Positions 61,465 through 64,000 of a stretch of DNA of 64,000 bases are shown here, piece by piece. The notes under the pieces were generated by a model, which saw only the letters and a program-made list of their open reading frames with translations, was not told the origin of the DNA and did not search any database. Every line of letters begins with the position of its first letter. Position 1 is the stretch's first letter. Source of the stretch: Xenorhabdus vietnamensis (lineage in GTDB: Bacteria > Pseudomonadota > Gammaproteobacteria > Enterobacterales > Enterobacteriaceae); assembly GCF_002127535.1 (NCBI RefSeq), contig NZ_MUBJ01000016.1:1-64000 (forward strand), written 5' to 3'. A program made the position numbers and the translations under genes.

Positions 61465-63999
61465 TTATTCGGCAGAACCTAAGACGTCACTGTTAAATAA
61501 GTAAACCCGTTTAAGCCCTATTTCTGGTAGGCGTATACTCGTTTGTATCCTGCCGTCCTTGCCTGCTTCTAACCAACCTTTCTCAACACATAAGCGGGCA
61601 ACTTTACGCGAATCAAAGCCCTTGCATATTTCTTTCCATGCGGAGGATAAAACATAAAATTGAACAGTTGGATCTTGATTAGCAGTGCCTTTTTCAACAC
61701 GACGAAAACCCATCATGTTGATAGGACGACTATTCTCATCGTACCAATCCGCAAAGCGGCTGAATTGGTTACGTGAAATAAAATCGGTCACTTGCTCCAA
61801 TGCAGTAATATCTTCCTGATTCGCGGTGTGACCTCTCTCTTTCATCCATGCCGCTAAACACTTTTCAGCCGCTGTATACGCTTCCCCTTGTTGCCAGCCT
61901 GTAATTCCTGCTCGCGTTGCGATTTCTCCCGCCATAGCAACAAGGGCAAAACGGGTAATTGCACGACCAACCTGATTACCCGCATTCTCTGGCATCATTT
62001 TTGCGGTATATTCTTTCAATAAGGCCTTAGCCGTTCCTGAGATAAACGTGAGGTCATGAGTGAGATATTTCAGCCAATCACGGAACGGTGAGCCATGATA
62101 TTTAGTCACGGCGTGCTCAAGATACTCAGCCAGTGATTTACCGCTGGTAAATTGGTGCAACTCTTCAAACACACCGTGTTTACCGGAATCACTCGGAATT
62201 TGGATCATACGGACTTCAACACCGGCATAAGTGCGTTCACCCGCATTTGACGCATGTTCAACTAAAGAGAGTTCCCCTGTTGATAAGAAAAGTAAATTCC
62301 AGCGGTTGGTTTCTCTGACACTTCCATCTGTTTTCGCTCTGGCTTTCCCCTGACCATTTGCCAGCATATAGGCAATATTACCCGCCTCACGCCCGTCAAC
62401 TTCTCTGATTTCGTCTAGCATCAATGTTGCATCATTACGGCGACAGGCTGTACCTTCAAGTGCATTGCCGGTTGCCCGCCAGGTATACCAGTAATCCGTT
62501 CCGCCACAGACAGACGCAGCCACTTTCATTGTGGTTGTCTTACCATCGGTGGATTCACCTTTTAAGTGATAACCACCGCCACCGACACCGACTAATTTCA
62601 ACAATGAGGAGGCAAAGGCTAAACTTACGGAAAAGGCGAGTCTTGCGTTTCCTGTGCAATATTTGCTTATATGTTCTCTCCACTCTTCACTTGTGCCTGA
62701 TACTCTAAAGTCTTTCCCTTGGACACTGGAAGTTTGAAGAATAACGGAATCCGCACCTGTGCCGACAACTTCGTCTTGCAGAACATAGACATTACCGTGC
62801 CATCCAGTTTTATTGACACAAGTCACCTTTCTCTCTGGACGGCATAGCGAAATGTATTCCATCAAATGCGCCCGTGCCTGTCCTGATATATTGATATAGG
62901 ATAATCCATTAACCAAAAGCACGCGGCGTAGCTCCTCACCGCTTCCGCTGAGCATTTCCATCGGCATAGCCCACTTACGGCAATTACCGTAAGTATCTTC
63001 CCATTCTAATAACCGTCCGTAATTACTACTGTCAGCATCACAGGTAATTGCAGTCACTTTTATCGGACTACTAATTTTGATATTCCTGACTTCGGTATCA
63101 CCATCTGATTTATTGACGAGCTTGTCATACCATAAATATTCTTGAGTCAGTCGAAAGCCTTGCGGTAAATAGGCCTTATCTTTTCCGCAGTAGGTCATTT
63201 CTTCAAAGAAAGCCTCTTTGACCTTGTTATCGCTGTTTTCCTGTCGGTAATCATCCCAATCCGCTTTATAGTGAGTCGGTGGCAATGTGACCCAGCCATC
63301 TACCGCCTTAGCCGCTTTTTCTGCCCAGAGCTTGCCCGTATTTTCCTTGCCATCAATAAAATCGTTGTCGCCAGCAATGATGATTTTTGCCTGTGGCCAC
63401 CGTTCTCTCAATTGTTGCGCGACTTTGACCAGATTAGTGGCAGCAACCGCCGCCACGATGAAAGAATCGATCACTTTTGACAGGCTTAACCCTGTGGCAA
63501 AACCCTCTGTAATCACCACCTGTTCAATGTTTTTATCCGTCTTATCAGCAACAATAATAAATGAACCTGAAAGTGCAGAACCGGATAGCAGGCTCTTTTC
63601 CCCTTTCGGGCTGATTAATTGCCCGCCTTTAATGGAAATTTGGTTATCAACTAATGGCAATAAAAGTGAGCCAATTGGAAAAATCATCTCGCCTTGCGTA
63701 TATTGTTGCTGCGTAATTAAACATTGATGATGGGTTAAGCCTTTATTTGAGAGATATTGGCTTTCCCCTGAAAGAGATAAACCTTTCAGTTTTTTAAATA
63801 ATTCGATTCCTTTTTGTGCGCTAACCTTTTTTATTCTGGTTGGCGTTATTTTTTTAAATTCAGGCAGGTGGAGTATTTTATTGATTTCAAAACATGCGGT
63901 TTTAACATCCTGACCTGTCACCAATTTAATTAAATCGAGCCCGTCACCGTTACCACAGTGATTACAAAACCACGTTCCTTTACCGTTTTTATCATCAAA
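61465..63999 (-). CDS. P4-alpha-like primase/helicase with DUF927 domain, 5' end outside window
   Basis: 845 codons present; the frame stays open to the right edge, so the start is missing. In order from the N-terminal side: a zinc-ribbon primase motif WFCNHCGNGDGLDLIKLV; a TOPRIM-like domain with VVITEGFATGLSL and IIAGDNDF; then a DUF927 helicase-type domain (CVNKTGWHGNVYVLQDE, and a Walker A-like GESTDGKTTTMK followed by LMLDEIREVDG). This combination is found in P4-type satellite phage and island replication proteins. It would make primers and unwind DNA at the adjacent iterons. Confidence 0.85.
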   Translation of the reverse strand, partial: FDDKNGKGTWFCNHCGNGDGLDLIKLVTGQDVKTACFEINKILHLPEFKKITPTRIKKVSAQKGIELFKKLKGLSLSGESQYLSNKGLTHHQCLITQQQYTQGEMIFPIGSLLLPLVDNQISIKGGQLISPKGEKSLLSGSALSGSFIIVADKTDKNIEQVVITEGFATGLSLSKVIDSFIVAAVAATNLVKVAQQLRERWPQAKIIIAGDNDFIDGKENTGKLWAEKAAKAVDGWVTLPPTHYKADWDDYRQENSDNKVKEAFFEEMTYCGKDKAYLPQGFRLTQEYLWYDKLVNKSDGDTEVRNIKISSPIKVTAITCDADSSNYGRLLEWEDTYGNCRKWAMPMEMLSGSGEELRRVLLVNGLSYINISGQARAHLMEYISLCRPERKVTCVNKTGWHGNVYVLQDEVVGTGADSVILQTSSVQGKDFRVSGTSEEWREHISKYCTGNARLAFSVSLAFASSLLKLVGVGGGGYHLKGESTDGKTTTMKVAASVCGGTDYWYTWRATGNALEGTACRRNDATLMLDEIREVDGREAGNIAYMLANGQGKARAKTDGSVRETNRWNLLFLSTGELSLVEHASNAGERTYAGVEVRMIQIPSDSGKHGVFEELHQFTSGKSLAEYLEHAVTKYHGSPFRDWLKYLTHDLTFISGTAKALLKEYTAKMMPENAGNQVGRAITRFALVAMAGEIATRAGITGWQQGEAYTAAEKCLAAWMKERGHTANQEDITALEQVTDFISRNQFSRFADWYDENSRPINMMGFRRVEKGTANQDPTVQFYVLSSAWKEICKGFDSRKVARLCVEKGWLEAGKDGRIQTSIRLPEIGLKRVYLFNSDVLGSAE

Positions 64000-64000
64000 C

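Overview
The window looks like a chromosomal segment of an insect- or nematode-associated Enterobacterales, most likely Xenorhabdus (Photorhabdus is the nearest alternative). The basis is E. coli-like housekeeping proteins on an AT-rich background plus a hemophilin-type haem-acquisition locus of the kind described in Xenorhabdus nematophila. The genus is an inference; no rRNA or species marker is present.

Layout. (1) 1-4.5 kb: a decayed Fic-family gene, a Baeyer-Villiger-type flavin monooxygenase, a rhomboid protease and an amidase. (2) 4.7-12.7 kb, minus strand: a three-gene set of OB-fold membrane protein (YqiJ-like), flotillin (YqiK-like) and a 1645-aa AAA+ ATPase with long coiled coils; a strong terminator hairpin separates the last two genes. 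(3) 13.1-16.2 kb: a 46-codon zinc-free ribosomal protein L36 (ykgO), asd and two zinc-ribbon membrane proteins. (4) 16.2-26.9 kb: the conserved replication/translation core, with gyrB-recF-dnaN-dnaA on the minus strand and rpmH-rnpA-yidD-yidC-mnmE on the plus strand, around a dnaA/rpmH promoter region with a perfect DnaA box. (5) 26.9-33.3 kb, minus strand: a Fur-box-fronted operon of secreted hemophore, type XI (Slam/DUF560) outer-membrane secretion protein, TonB-dependent receptor and dedicated TonB. An intrinsic terminator follows the hemophore gene.

(6) 33.9-48.0 kb: GNAT protein, fdhD, the formate dehydrogenase operon fdoGHI (a UGA-selenocysteine gene with its SECIS hairpin), then fdhE, selA and selB. 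Enzyme, maturation factors and selenocysteine machinery therefore lie together, but a toxin-antitoxin pair and a pRiA4b ORF-3-like gene are inserted between fdoI and fdhE. (7) 48.2-58.4 kb: a sulfatase-type phosphoglycerol transferase, a GntR regulator with an NCS1 permease and PfkB kinase, a Cys-rich HTH regulator divergent from a 14-TM MFS exporter, a TPM-domain protein and a DUF305 protein. (8) 58.6-64 kb: a VOC-family pseudogene, then the left part of a P4-like integrative element: an orphan cargo gene, an Ogr/Delta zinc finger, an iteron cluster and a primase/helicase gene that runs off the window.

The items most worth a second look are the YqiJ-flotillin-ATPase module, the hemophilin/T11SS operon with its internal terminator, the iteron origin of the P4-like element, and the toxin-antitoxin insertion that splits the formate dehydrogenase-selenocysteine cluster.
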